This document shows, one piece after another, positions 1 to 10,836 of a DNA stretch of 64,000 nt. The DNA comes from Nereocystis luetkeana (Eukaryota; Sar; Phaeophyceae; Laminariales; Laminariaceae): positions 1,240,001-1,304,000 of the forward strand of contig JARUPZ010000037.1 of NCBI GenBank assembly GCA_031213475.1, given 5' to 3'. The notes under the pieces were generated by a model, which ran no database searches, was not told where the DNA came from, and worked only from the letters and a program-made list of their open reading frames with translations. A program made the position numbers and the translations under genes. The first letter of the stretch is position 1, and every line of letters starts with the position of its first letter.

Positions 1-1174
1 CATTGCTCAGCTCGGAGGCAGCCTACGAGAGATTAGGGACACGTGGGGCGTAACGAAAGAAGCGATGGAGGGCATCGTCCCGGAATCTTGGTTGGTATGG
101 AGCATGCGTGCAGAGGGGGACCTGGTCCCAGGGCCCCTGAAGCCAAGATGCTGGCTGCACATGATGCCGTAACCATCAACTCCCGCAAGGCTCAACAGAG
201 GTTGGGAAAGCTGGTGAATCAGGGTCGGCACGCTGCACACACAGCCTCGCTGGGGGAGCTACCGGCGATTGCACGTCCACCTGGACCAGGCGACCCGCTG
301 GGGGGGAGCGAGACCAAGGCGTTCGCCAAAGCTCGCTACAGAAGTCTACAAGGAGCAGGAGCCACTGCTTGCCTTCGGGCGAGGCCAACAGACTCTCCCC
401 GTGTCATACCAGCAGCGGAGTTCGTGGGCTGCGGAAGGCGCTTCATCGGCATTGAGGAGCACGTGGCAGTGAGGTGCTCCTGTTGCGACGCAGTCGACAT
501 AGACACACGCCACGCACGCATCTGTCCCAGAGCAGGGGCACAGGTAAACCAGCATCAACCGTTGGTTCACGCGATCTCCCGCACGCTGAAGCGGCTGGGA
601 ATCCCATATTAAGTAGAGAGCGGCGAACCGTTCACTGCAGACCGGAACCTGCAGATGGACATCGTTATCAGGAGAGGAGGTCTTCGGGACGCTCCTAACA
701 GGGAATACACGGGAAAGCCCATCCTACTGGACGTCACCGATGCAGACCCGCAAGCACAGGTCCACCTGCGAGGAGGCAGCGCTGATCATGGTGGATCAGC
801 TGCCTCTACCTCCGAGGCGCGCAAGGCGCAAACACTACGCGCGTCCGGGACATGTGTCCTTGGATGAGCGGAGCCACAAAATAGCGACCTTAGCAGTGAA
901 AAGCTTTGGGCGCCTCGGGGTAGAGGGCAGCAACCTCATCGACCAGCTGGCAGCTAGCGTCGGAGGGGGGAGGGATCGTGGGTCGACAGCAAGGAAGGGG
1001 GTCAAGGAACGCTTGCTCCAAATCGTCTCGGTGACCACACTGGTCGCCATTTCGAAGAGGGTGTCAAGGTTCAAGCCCCAGCTTAGGCATCGCCAAGAAG
1101 TAAGACGGAACAGGGGGGGGAGGGACTACAGACCCACACCGATGGCGTGGGGATGGAGCTTGGATGCAGCTTAG
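1..1174 (+). pseudogene. LINE ORF2 C-terminus, restriction-like endonuclease type, broken
   Basis: This is the last part of a non-LTR retrotransposon polyprotein that enters from outside the window. Reading starts in frame 2 (around 2-140), moves to frame 1 (about 170-820), has an in-frame TAA at 610-612 and returns to frame 2 to a stop at 1172-1174. Visible pieces are a cysteine/histidine zinc knuckle (RCSCC, then RHARICPRAG and QHQPLVH), then MDIVI and ILLDVTDADPQ, which carry the acidic residues of a PD-(D/E)XK-like nuclease, then an SEARK..HYARPGHVS segment and a basic tail. In this family the region follows the reverse transcriptase and nicks the target DNA. At least two frameshifts and one stop mean the copy is dead. 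The family assignment is from motif memory, not a search; a related LINE C-terminal domain is the alternative. Confidence 0.75.
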
Positions 1175-1269
1175 GATTTAATAATAGAACGTAATGAGAA
1201 GGAAGGAGCAAGTACAGAGAGTGGAGTAGACAAGCCGAAAGTTGGCACAGAAGGGAGGTAGACTTGGTA

Positions 1270-1271
<2 letters not shown>

Positions 1272-1308
<37 letters not shown>

Positions 1309-1629
1309 CATCCCATTCATTATCTTCGCACATCTTCTTCTCTCTCTCCTTCCAACTCGTAACTCAGATCCGGGGTCACATAGCAGGCTCTTCTCTCCCC
1401 TTCCCGCTACGGTACGTGCCTTCATTTTTTTATCGCGAGAAGATTTCAGCCTTTTCTTCCCTCGTCGACTCGCATCGAATTGTGCCTACCCACGCTGCAA
1501 GGCGCTCTCAACAATTGAATCCCTTTTTTTATTTTTGCAAATAAAGTCAAGGTCCGACCCTCCTGGGGCTCGAACCCAGGACTCAAACAAGTAGAATTCG
1601 AGGTTAACCACTTGAACCACCGGGGCGAC
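1272..1629 (-). mobile_element. tRNA-derived SINE, copy 1
   Basis: Read on the minus strand, the element starts with a tRNA-like head at 1629 carrying an A box and a B box (GGTTCGAGCCC) at normal spacing. A unique body of about 280 bp follows, and it ends in a 37-base A tail (seen as T at 1272-1308). Two other copies lie at 5995-6325 and 8044-8390 in the same orientation. The long pure tail suggests this is the youngest of the three. Such elements are transcribed by RNA polymerase III and copied by a partner LINE; which LINE is not visible. Confidence 0.85.
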
Positions 1630-2120
1630 CGGCTTACATGGGTTTCTTTGGTTTCCAAGGTTTTCTTCTTTCAGGAAAGTGATGAGCGATCAATGTTAAA
1701 AATCATGCTGCACATTGTCGGAAGGCAAGGGGAATTATAATATATTTACAAGGTATATCATGTATATAACTTTATATATATGTGTATTGCTATGATTATG
1801 TTGCGGCTCACCACAGGCGACTAATTCTTTTCCCAGTGTTACTTCGAGTGATTCGCGAATAGCCACAGGCGAGTATCGTATACGAAATTCCGGTCGAGCG
1901 TGTCGTTGGGCGTCGTTCCGTGTCGTTGTGTGTCATACGTGCTGCTCTTCTCATCGTGGTCTTCTTGGAGTGGCGCGTAGTCTTCTCGGTGTAATTTTTG
2001 TTGCCGTCACCTCGCTCGAGTGCAAGTCTCCTGTGTCTACATCGTCGCATGCCTCGTTGGACCGGTGCATACATATACCCATGTGCTGCTGCAGCGCCGT
2101 CGTCAAGTCCGTACGCACTG
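1630..2120. other. No gene recognised
   Basis: AT-rich sequence with TATATA runs near 1740-1790. I see no supported coding region or known repeat here. Confidence 0.4.
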
Positions 2121-3194
2121 CTCCGTAGTATGTGTGTGGCGTCCCTTTCATGCCTCTGCGCCTTCGTTTGGGGGGGGGGGGGGGAACTAACCCTTTACGT
2201 ACTGTAGTCAGTCCCGTTTTTGGGCACCACACTTCAAAAATCATGGTGTAGTCGCACTCCCGTTCTAGGGAAAAACACATGAAATTAGACTGCTTTGCCC
2301 GCAGAACGGAACTGGAGTACTGAAGGGCTTTGTAACTTCATTTATCCGAGGACCAATAAAAAGAATAATACTAATATTAATACGTAGCTGCAACAAAAGG
2401 AAGTCGCTCGCATTCGTGTTCAGTTGCCTGTCCGGTGCCTCACCTCGGTGGACCATCAGCGTAAAACCGTTTGGATACCAACACAGGCTTGCTTACGTCC
2501 TGATTTTCTGAAATTGTTGAACGAGCTCACCATCTGACCACACGTATATATCACATGCTGTGTGCCCGACATTTTTTTAAGTGTGTGATCCCTGCTTCGT
2601 AGTATGTGTGTGGCGTCCTTTTGATGCCTTTGCGCCATAGTTTGGAGGGAGGAGACTGACCCTTTAAGTACTGTAGTCAGTCCCGTTTTTGGGGGGTCAA
2701 CAATCATGGGGTAGTCGCGCACTCCCATTCTAGGAGAAAACACATGAAATTATAGACTGCTTTGCCCCCAGAACGGAACTGCAGTATTGAAGGGCTTTAT
2801 AACTTCATTTATCCGAGGACCAATAAAATAGAATAATACTAATATTAATACGTAGTTGCAACAAAATGAAGTTGCTCGCATTCGTGTTCAGTTGCCTGTC
2901 CGGTGCCTCTTCTCGGTGGGCCATCAGCGTAAAACCGTTTGGATGCCAACACACAGGCTAGCTTGCATCCTGATTTCCTGAAATTGTTGAACGAGCTCAC
3001 CATCTGACCACATATATATATATATATATATCACATGCTGTGTGCCCGACATTTTTTTACGTGTGTGATCCCTGCTTCGTAGTATGTGTGTGACGTCCCT
3101 TTGATGCATTTGCGCCTTAGTTTGGACGGGGGAGACTAACCCTTTAAGTACTGATTTCCGGAAATTGTTGAACGATGATCTGACCATACGTATA
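2121..3194. repeat. ~475-bp tandem repeat, copies 1 to 3
   Basis: Units begin at a TAGTATGTGTGTG sequence near 2126, 2600 and 3080, so the period is about 474-480 bp. Each unit holds a G-rich tract (14 G in copy 1 near 2170), a CAGTCCCGTTTT stretch, and the TTGTTGAACGAGCTC and ATCTGACCA sequences. Copy 3 has an internal deletion and stops at 3194, where the 1.26-kb segment at 3195-4451 begins. A fourth copy resumes at 4452. No coding potential is evident. Confidence 0.85.
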
Positions 3195-4451
3195 TTCCGT
3201 TCCCCTCGCTGCCTCAACAAGGAATGCTGCGAGGCATGCCCTATCCGGCTAATAGCGAGTGGGGTAGGTCTTTCTGGCGGGTGTAAGGCCGGACTCACCC
3301 TCAAGGAGTGATACCTTCTCGCTGCTGCCTGTGGCCGCGAGGCTCAGGCGGCAGTAGAGTTGGGTCGTACGTGGTGCGTCAGGCACGGACACCTACGATT
3401 CGCGCGTCTTTTTTAGGCAGCTGCGGCAGAGCAGCAATGCTCAATCGGGGTGTCCGTGCGCGGAGGCAGGCGCCAATACAGGCCACACTACGGCACAGTC
3501 TATTGCGCCGGTAGGAGGCTGGATTCGACGACGAGGGAGGAGGGAGACTGAGCGTCGACGTGCGGGGAAGAGACGGATTGACCTCCCCCTGCGCGAGAAT
3601 TTTTATTTTCCAGATCAGAACCGCAAGTGCGAGGAGCATTTTGTTTTTCAGGATGACGGAGAAAGGGAAACGACTGGAAGGGAATGGCAACGAGTGCACG
3701 CGCAAAGGAGCGGGTGGATTGGGCCAAGGCGATGATGCGGCCATGAAGAGCGGCAGGAAGACGGTGCATGGAGACCCATGATCTGCGCGCACACTATCAT
3801 CACGAGAGAAGCAGTCATAGTTTGTTTTTTCCTGGTATTGTTTTTCACGAGGCAGAATAGTATCTACCGGTACTTATTATATACGTCGTCACTGCTGGTC
3901 TTTGTAGTTTGACGAGTTGTATACCCTTCATGGGGAATAACCTACGCAATTATCAGGGACGTGGTATCATAACTGTGCTGCACTTTTTTGTGTCAGACAG
4001 TCCAGGAAGAGATTATGGCGATCGTTGATATTCGTGTGGTAGTAAGGTTCGATTGCTCCTTTTTTGACTGCATATCCGCGAGTCTTCACTCTGACAGCAC
4101 CCCAGATAGCAGGCAGGTGTGTTCCTCTTTCGTTTTCACGACTACCGTGCGTTTCGTACGGTGCAGGCAGCACTTCAGACAGCATCCGCTGTAGTCAGCA
4201 GCCACGAGTTGGTTAGTGGTGGGAACGGGGGTACTCTTCTATGTTATAGTTGAGAGGATATACCCGCGGCCATGTTAGTTCAGTTTTGCACATTGGTTTT
4301 ATCTTGTGTGCGCTTTTTTCGTCTCGTGTATTTTGAGGCAGCCGAATTTCGATTTTTTTTTGGTTTTTCGGATCTTCCTAGGGCTTCAGCACCTTTGTGT
4401 GACCACGGACTCCTTCGTCAGAGAGTTAATGTGAGAACAACAACAACAACA
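3195..4451 (+). repeat. 1.26-kb segment, inverted mate of 51958-53212
   Basis: This segment interrupts the ~475-bp array and is repeated in reverse orientation at 51958-53212, with nearly the same length (about 1257 and 1255 bp) and high similarity throughout. One end is a CAACAACAAC tract with AGAGTTAATGTGAG; the other starts TTCCGTTCCCC. The far copy lies inside the 2950-bp element F, so this copy may be an internal F fragment or a mobile unit nested in F. Small ORFs in several frames are conserved only as DNA; I recognise no protein. Confidence 0.8.
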
Positions 4452-4930
4452 ATATATGTGTGTGGCGTCCCTTTCATGCCTCTGCGCCTTAGTTGGAGGG
4501 GGGAAGACTAACCCCTAACCCTTGCAGTACTGTAGTCAGTCCCGTTTTAGGGCACCACACTTCAATAATCATGTGGTATAGTCGCGAACTACCGTTCTAG
4601 GGAAAAACACATGAAATTAGACTGGTTTGCCCCCAAAACGGAACTGCGGTACTGAAGGGCTTTATAACTTCATACATCCGAGGGCCAATAAAATAGAATA
4701 ATACTAATATTAATACGTAGCTGCTACAAAATGAAGTCGTTCGCATTCGTGTTCAGTTCCCTGTCCGGTGCCTCATCTCGGTGGACCATCACCGCAGAAC
4801 CGTTTGGATACCAACACAGGCTTTTTGCTTGCGTTCTGATTTCCTGAAATTGTGAAACGAGCTGATCATCTGACCGTATGTATTTATAATTTATATCGCA
4901 TGCTGTGTGCCCGACATTTTCACGTGTATG
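4452..4930. repeat. ~475-bp tandem repeat, copy 4
   Basis: It resumes the array exactly where the 1.26-kb segment ends, with the same order of landmarks: GTGTGTGGCGTCC, CAGTCCCGTTTT, TTCATACATCCGAG and ATCTGACCGTATG. It is more diverged than copies 1 and 2. Confidence 0.8.
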
Positions 4931-5994
4931 ACCTACAGCAGATATTGTAGTTCATGCTTGCCTCGCGACAATATAAAATAGCAGCGTAGATGGCCATTCC
5001 AATATACACCAAAAATCTTTCTGTCTATCAGCAGTATATCCCTCATACTCTCTGTGAATATGTCTTAAATTCTTCTGTTCGTTGTTGTTGTTGTTCTCAC
5101 ACTATTATCTCATCTCCACAATACTATATGCAGTCCGTGGTCGCAGGATAGGCTCCTATAACTCTGGAGTGTGGAAGGAAATACCTCGGTAAAAATAAAA
5201 CAAGCAAAGCTTATACCTGGTATAGAATAGTACACATGATAACTGAAGCACATCTATACACCTCAGACAAAAATTCTACAGGGCGGTCCGCGCACGTACG
5301 TACCGTATCAAATACACGCGGTACGCTGTACGAGTTGCCACAGAACTTTCCTCACATATTTCTTCATCAATATGTTTATAGTAAGTATCAATAGGTACAG
5401 TCCTCATCACATCATTACATTGATTGTTACCAGGGCATACTTTAAATTCACAACTATACCGGAGAAGGATTAGGTAGAACATCATAATAAATAATAAATC
5501 CTGTGATGCCAATCATTTTATTTTGGCTTTAAATTTAACGAGTCCTCCCACGGTCCGCCTTTTTGACGGCAAACACACAAAATACCAGTATACAATTCCG
5601 TCGGATAAAACTAAAAATTGAAGGAGTCGCCCTCCCCTCCCGAACCGAGAGTCCTTTCTTTTTGTTGCTGCGTTGCCTCTCACATTCGTTCACGCATCAG
5701 AGTTATATTGAGCCGACTTTGATTTGACCTGCCCCCGGCTAGGCCGTTCCTTATGTCTCGACCTTTTGTGTTGCCGGTTTTTCCTTTACGATGTTGTAAG
5801 CACAGGGGGTGCAGGGTGGATCATTAAATTTATACGTTTATCACAGTGTAATCGCATCGTCGTTCGCAACAAGGTATGGGGTCTGACGTCACAGCAGTCT
5901 AACTGAGACGATCTCTCGTCACCCTCCCATTTAGTACGGTTGATCTCACATGAAAACACAATGCGCGGGGTTGACATAGGCATACATTACTACG
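4931..5994. other. No gene; short inverted echo at 5081-5144
   Basis: No supported gene. At 5081-5144 a GTTGTTGTTGTTCTCAC tract followed by CAGTCCGTGGTC is the reverse complement of the right end of the 3195-4451 segment, so a fragment of that family lies here in the opposite orientation. A TACCTGGTA scar motif is at 5214-5222. Confidence 0.4.
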
Positions 5995-6325
5995 TTTTTT
6001 TTTTTCTCATCCCATTCATTATCTTCGCACATCTTCTTCTCTCTCTGCTTCCAACTCGTAACTCAGATCCGGGGTCACATAGCAGGCTCTTCTCCCCACT
6101 TCCCGCTACGGTACGTGCCTTCATTTTTATCGCGAGAAGATTTCAGCCTTTTCTTCCCTCATCGACTCGCATCGAATTGTGCCTACCCACGCTGCAAGGC
6201 GCTCTCAACAATTGAATCCGTTTTTATTTTTGCAAATAAAGTCAAAAGTCCGACCCACCTGGGGCTCGAACCCAGGACTCAAACAAGTAGAATTCGAGGT
6301 TAACCACTTGAACCACCGGGGCGAC
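5995..6325 (-). mobile_element. tRNA-derived SINE, copy 2
   Basis: On the minus strand the A box (TGGTTCAAGTGG, from 6304-6315) and the B box (GGTTCGAGCCC, from 6262-6272) are intact and about 30 bp apart. The body matches copy 1 closely and ends in an 11-base A tail (T at 5995-6005). This is the cleanest promoter of the three copies. It is a repeat head and not a functional tRNA gene, because the sequence runs on into the shared body. Confidence 0.85.
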
Positions 6326-7400
6326 GTATAGGTGCCGTGAGTTGTTCCCCGCCCAAGATCATAACATTTACACGATTTTGGCCGATTGGCCTTTTTTATT
6401 TTTGCACTGGGGAGGAGGCGAAAGTTTTTGTTGAAGATAGTGGAGGAAGATTGATTGTATATTTTTTGTGTCCGTCTAAATAAATTAATGGTTTCTGAAT
6501 TAAGCTGTCGACCGTGTGTTCCACGAGACTATTATGGAAGATGAGAAATAGATCGTTTGGGCTACATGTCGCGCTCTGATTTCGGCGGTTGAGGTATTAT
6601 AATTAAAAGAAGTATATTATTATGTTCACGTTGAGGTATTCTAATTATAAGAAATTCAATATTATGTTCACGTCGTCAAGGACTACTAATTGTGTTTTTT
6701 TGCCGATGTAGATCGAGGTTTTCTCTTTGTTGGAGTTAGTATTGCTGGGGAGCGCTATGGGTTGCGTTTAGCAGATAAGGGAGTATCAAACTTTCGCTGG
6801 GGTTTCTTTCGCCTGATTGCTGCAGAGCATACGAGGTAGTCTATTTCTCCATTACCAGGTATTATTTATACTACCTGTTGTGGGCTGTACGGAACGAGAA
6901 AATGTATTAATACCTTCCCCACGAACGATTTATGAACTCTTCTCCATGGCGTTTTGGCTTTCTTTGATTTGGTTTGTCGAGGTTGATCGAGGTTTCCTAT
7001 TTGTTTGTCGTTGTTGCTAGAGAGTGCTGTGGGTTGGGTTTTGGGGGGCGAGAGAATCTCATATACACACGTGGTTTTTCTGTTTTGTTTTGCTTTAGTG
7101 CCGGAGAGCGTAGGCGAGGTACTTTTTATCCATCAATGATCACCTGCTGTGGGCTGTGCGGGAGGAGTAAATGCCATACTTTCCCCAAGGAACGTAAAAC
7201 ATAGATTATTTCTCCCTATTTCATTACTACCTGTCGTGGGCTGTACGGAAGGAGTAAATATCATACTTTCCCCACGAACGTGTACAACAGTCTAACGTAC
7301 GGTCAACCTCTGAGTGATCTTTGCTCGAAGGGTTGGTATAGTTTTTTTTCAATTCTCCTGCAAGGTGCCTTGACACTCAATCAAGTGCACCAGCGATAAA
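6326..7400 (+). repeat. Repeat G, degenerate internal duplications
   Basis: Three related blocks carry CCTGTTGTGGGCTGTACGG or a close variant, then a TTCCCC-ACGAACG stretch, near 6865, 7140 and 7225. Between them lies a GATCGAGGTTT..TTTG..GTTG stretch. The same material is found at 55650-55810 and, inverted, at 34735-34950 inside element H, so this is a diverged relative of H. No protein is recognised. A TACCAGGTA motif is at 6853-6861. Confidence 0.6.
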
Positions 7401-7407
7401 ACATTAG

Positions 7408-7516
7408 TATTACGGGGGACCATAGTTAATAGGACCTGTGGTATACATAAAAACCTATATATTTAACCATTTCTACTAACAATATTTGGTCCTATTAACT
7501 ATGGTCCCCCGTAATA
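7408..7516. mobile_element. 109-bp MITE-like hairpin, perfect 29-bp inverted ends
   Basis: The 29 bases at 7408-7436 (starting TATTACGGGGGACC) are exactly reverse-complementary to 7488-7516, around a 51-base AT-rich loop. AAACATTA occurs just outside on both sides (7399-7406 and 7524-7531) and may be a target duplication, but it is offset by 1 and 7 bases, so this is not certain. There is no coding capacity. Confidence 0.7.
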
Positions 7517-7599
7517 GTGGACGAAACATTATAAAATATCATCCTAAGGTACCTAATTAGACACTCTGATTGGCTAGGGGTATGTTTTACGCGGCTTAT

Positions 7600-7720
7600 T
7601 CAACTTTCGAGTAGTTCCAGCCACAGCATCCCGAGTCAACCTAGAGTCTTCCCAACCACAGCATCCATGCCGGCCGAGCCAACCTCGAGTTTCACCAAGT
7701 AGAGCATCCCAGCGCTACCC
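7600..7720. repeat. Short degenerate repeats around CCACAGCATCC
   Basis: CAGCATCC or GAGCATCC recurs about every 45 bp together with AGCCAACCT or a similar sequence (three imperfect units). It looks like an old minisatellite. No gene is seen from 7530 to 8040. Confidence 0.5.
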
Positions 7721-7728
7721 ATTGGCAT

Positions 7729-7754
7729 AGGGTTCGGGTTCGGGTTAGGGTTCT
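7729..7754 (+). repeat. Telomere-like TAGGGT/CGGGTT tract
   Basis: About four units of the hexamer GGGTTC or GGGTTA in a row (TAGGGTTCGGGTTCGGGTTA, then GGGTTC). This resembles the TTAGGG telomere repeat with C-for-A changes. It is short and may be chance or an old interstitial telomere remnant. Confidence 0.5.
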
Positions 7755-8043
7755 GGTCAGAAGGTCGGCTTCAGGCGTCCAGCACAAAACCTCCATCAAG
7801 ATCTACTATCAAGGTCTGTCCACCCCTCAATTGATAACGATGTCCATCAGCCGAGCCCCGGGTCACCAGGCGTCGAACCTGTCGCTCATATTCTTCCTTC
7901 CGACTATTATGACTTATTCCCTTCGGGAATCCCTGTCCAACATGTGTCACGGGCCCTTGGCATCGAAAACTGCCATTTGCAGTAAACCTGCGGGGCTTAA
8001 GCTTCGAGGCGGCCGTCACGCCGCCGAAGAAGCTTTTCCCCCT

Positions 8044-8390
8044 TGTATATATATATATTTTTGCTCATCCCATTTATTATCTTCGCCCATCTTCTTCTCT
8101 CTCTCCTTCCAACTCGTAACTCAGATCCGGGGTCACATAGCAGGCTCTTCTCCCCCCTTCCCGCTACGGTACGTGCCTTCATTTTTATTGCGAGAAGATT
8201 TAGGCATTTTCTTCCCTCGTCGACTCGCATCAAATTGTGCCTACCCACGCTGCAAGGCGCTCTCAACAATTGAATACTTTTGATTTTGATTTTTTCAAAT
8301 AAAGTCAAAAGTCCGACCCACCCGGGGCTCGAACCCAGGACTCAAACACAAGTAGAAATCGAGGTTAACCACTTCAACCACCGGGACGAC
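8044..8390 (-). mobile_element. tRNA-derived SINE, copy 3
   Basis: Same head and body as the copies at 1272-1629 and 5995-6325. The head has mutations (GTCGTCCCGG start, altered A-box flank), and the tail is a TATATATATATTTTT stretch instead of pure A/T, so this copy is older. Confidence 0.8.
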
Positions 8391-9469
8391 CAGTATTATA
8401 TGCATATGATATATCACAATATATATATGATATATCACACGATATTATGACATGATATGTCATACACCCTGCATATATATAACATCTTATAGCGATATAA
8501 AAAAAAACACCCGTGATATGGACGTGACTAAGAAATATCAACTTTTATGACTTAGACATATGCTAATGGGACAGCGAAGTTTCAATAAAAAAGTTTGAAT
8601 TTCAATGGTACCCGCCAAAAAAAATCAGAACACGCTTCCTTTAGGCCACGTAGAGAAAAACAAATCTAACTTTTGTAAAAGCCCAAAAAAAGCAAATCTG
8701 GGGCCGATATTGGGCCAACATCAGCTTGGGAAAAACTCAGGCCGATCTTTGATTCGAAGCGGCAAGATTCCGAGTCCTCGACAGACATCCATCGACAAAA
8801 CCAACGACTGCGTCATGAATTCTGAGCGGAGTGCGCTCGTTAGGGGCTCCGACCCACCCTAGGGTCACCGTCTTCACATCATGGCCAGTGTCATGTGGCG
8901 GGAGCTGACCAGGTGTATGATAAAACAATATTTGGCCGCTGGTTTGCACAAAACAGAAAACAAAACTTCTCCATCCGTCTCGAATGGCAAAAAATAGACT
9001 TTTTTTTCAGGTTTGGGAGGATACCGTACGACGCCGCCGCCAAGTTCTCGCCCCCTATTTAATAGACCATGGATCCACCTGATATCTTCGAGGCCGTCAT
9101 CTCTATTCGTTGGCCTTGCCAGATACCGAGCGGGCTGGTCGTGGGCTGAGTCTATGTCGAGATCGAGCGTCGATCGTCACACGAGCTGGTTTCGATCACC
9201 GTGTAGACAATTTGCGATCAGAAAAAACAAATTGCGCCGCCTGCCGCCGTTGGGAGGAAAAAAAGAAACAATCAAACATTTTTCTCGTTTTTTCTCACAG
9301 CGGCGGAACGAGAAAAAATTCGCTGTTTTTTTAAAGCAATATATTTGAAAAAAACTTTTGAACTTCGCTTGGAATATGGACACATGCCCTTTTACTATCT
9401 AGTGCTGCTCGGTAAGAGGGATGATGTGTTACAGCTGACCTCCTTTTGTGTGCCGCTATCGGCTCGGTC
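8391..9469. other. No gene recognised
   Basis: Starts with an AT-rich TGATATATCA-type stretch (8395-8470). The rest gives only short ORFs that I do not recognise. Confidence 0.4.
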
Positions 9470-9990
9470 TGATCCCGATAACCAACTGTTGTCGTTCGTT
9501 GAGAGAGTCCTCATGGGGATTTCCTCCGTACCTCGCTCCTAAATCCTCTCTGGCCACGGGGTGGCCAGACGCCACGAGAGTTGAGTGTTGGTATTGCTCA
9601 GCGAATGCGACGTGGGAATAACTGGCATGCACGTGATGGGCAACTGACATGGACGTGGTGGGCAAGACTCATGCTCGATGTGTGAACAGGATATGGTTCG
9701 ACTTGTTTCTTTTGTTCTTTGGTGGGATTGAGTAACCCCAGGTAGGGCCACAGAGCACCCGCATGGACCATTACAGCCGATACGGGGTTTCCATGACCCA
9801 GACATAGGCCTCCCCCGCCGGGGACACTCCATTGTATACCTACATCGATATGACAGCGAGCCATTCTACGGCTTTATCGCTGCCTTACACGATGCACCCT
9901 CTGTGCGTCACTGGTCAGGTCATTCGACGTACATCACAGAATACCCTGTCGCCCACCTGGGCGATTCCTGGAGCCCGTAGCGCTGCAACA
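9470..9990 (+). repeat. Repeat C, copy 1
   Basis: About 520 bp, present again inverted at 13155-13690 and as a shorter direct copy at 18891-19215. Landmarks are GGCCACGGGGTGGCCAGACG (itself a partial palindrome), a run of CATG-containing units near 9625-9690, and CAGCGATAAAGCCGTAG (seen as reverse complement). Together with copy 2 it flanks 9990-13155 like long inverted termini. Confidence 0.85.
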
Positions 9991-10836
9991 ACCCCCCTGC
10001 CCGACGCATAACTATCGTCGGCGCACAGCGGGTCTCCCGGCCCCTACCCGGTAACAGCGTGGGCAATTCCTCCTCCACTTCCCCGACGAACCGGCTGCCG
10101 CGGTCCTCCTTATCTGTTCGACGCTTAACGAGCTTCGGCCGCGTACGGACATCCCCGATTCTCGTGACGCGGCTCCTACACCTTCCGCTTCTCCTTCTGG
10201 CGGGCGCTGCTGCTGTTTCGACTTCGGCGACGGCTGCTGTTGCTGCTGTTGCTTCCGTTGCTGTTGCTGCTGCTGCTGCTGATGACACAGTTGCTGCGCC
10301 TGATGCTGTTCCACCTCGTCCTTCTTCTTCTCCTGCTGGGCCGGCTGTTTGCGCTTCCTCTGCGGCGGCGGGGGCGGTGGCCCTGATTACACCCCCGTCT
10401 TGCGGGTTCCCGTTGCCGTGCTCGGTTGCTGCTACTACGGTTGCGCTCCTGCGTAGCGCTCCTGCTCTGGCGGTGGTGGCTGCTACGGTGGTCACGACTG
10501 CGACTGCGGCTCCGTGCATCTAACTTGAAAATGGTACGATGCTTTAGCATCCTATGCAGCTTACGTAACGGGGTACACACAAATCTACCTGACCCCTGAT
10601 CCGGCGTCCTCTCATAGACTCTTGATAGCTCAGACCGAGCTGCTCGACGGAAGTGATTCGCTACGCCCCGGTCCAATGCTCGTGCGCCCGATTCGCGTGG
10701 ATGCCTTCCCTTCCGCGTTTGCTGGCCGCCTCCTTGATCAAGACCCTGTTATCCCCCAGCGTCTGCTCACCCGCGGAACTCCTCTGAGTTGCCGCGTCGT
10801 GCCGCGCTCTTCTGGGGCTCTTTTCCTCCTGCTGTA
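9990..10836 (-). other. Triplet-rich block between inverted C repeats (RS/poly-Q reading)
   Basis: A CTG/TTG-rich stretch at 10200-10310 keeps all frames open. On the minus strand one frame (10176-10676) reads as an Arg/Ser-rich, SR-like sequence, another (10012-10314) as poly-Gln, and a third as Ala-rich. At 10680-10836 a minus-strand frame reads a charged sequence with VLIKEAASKRGREGIHANR that looks more protein-like. The left 60 bp (GCTGCAACAACCCCCCTGCC) belongs to family E/B. It may be a remnant coding exon carried by a transposon or only a triplet expansion; I cannot name a protein. Confidence 0.35.

Noticed and set aside
1242..1544. ORF with poly-Phe run
   Set aside because: It is the translated A tail of SINE copy 1.
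6240..6325. Functional tRNA gene on the minus strand
   Set aside because: A and B boxes are present, but the sequence runs directly into a shared 250-bp body and A tail, and three copies share it; this is a SINE head.
10176..10676. SR-type splicing factor
   Set aside because: No RNA-recognition motif; the Arg/Ser reading comes from a triplet tract open in several frames.
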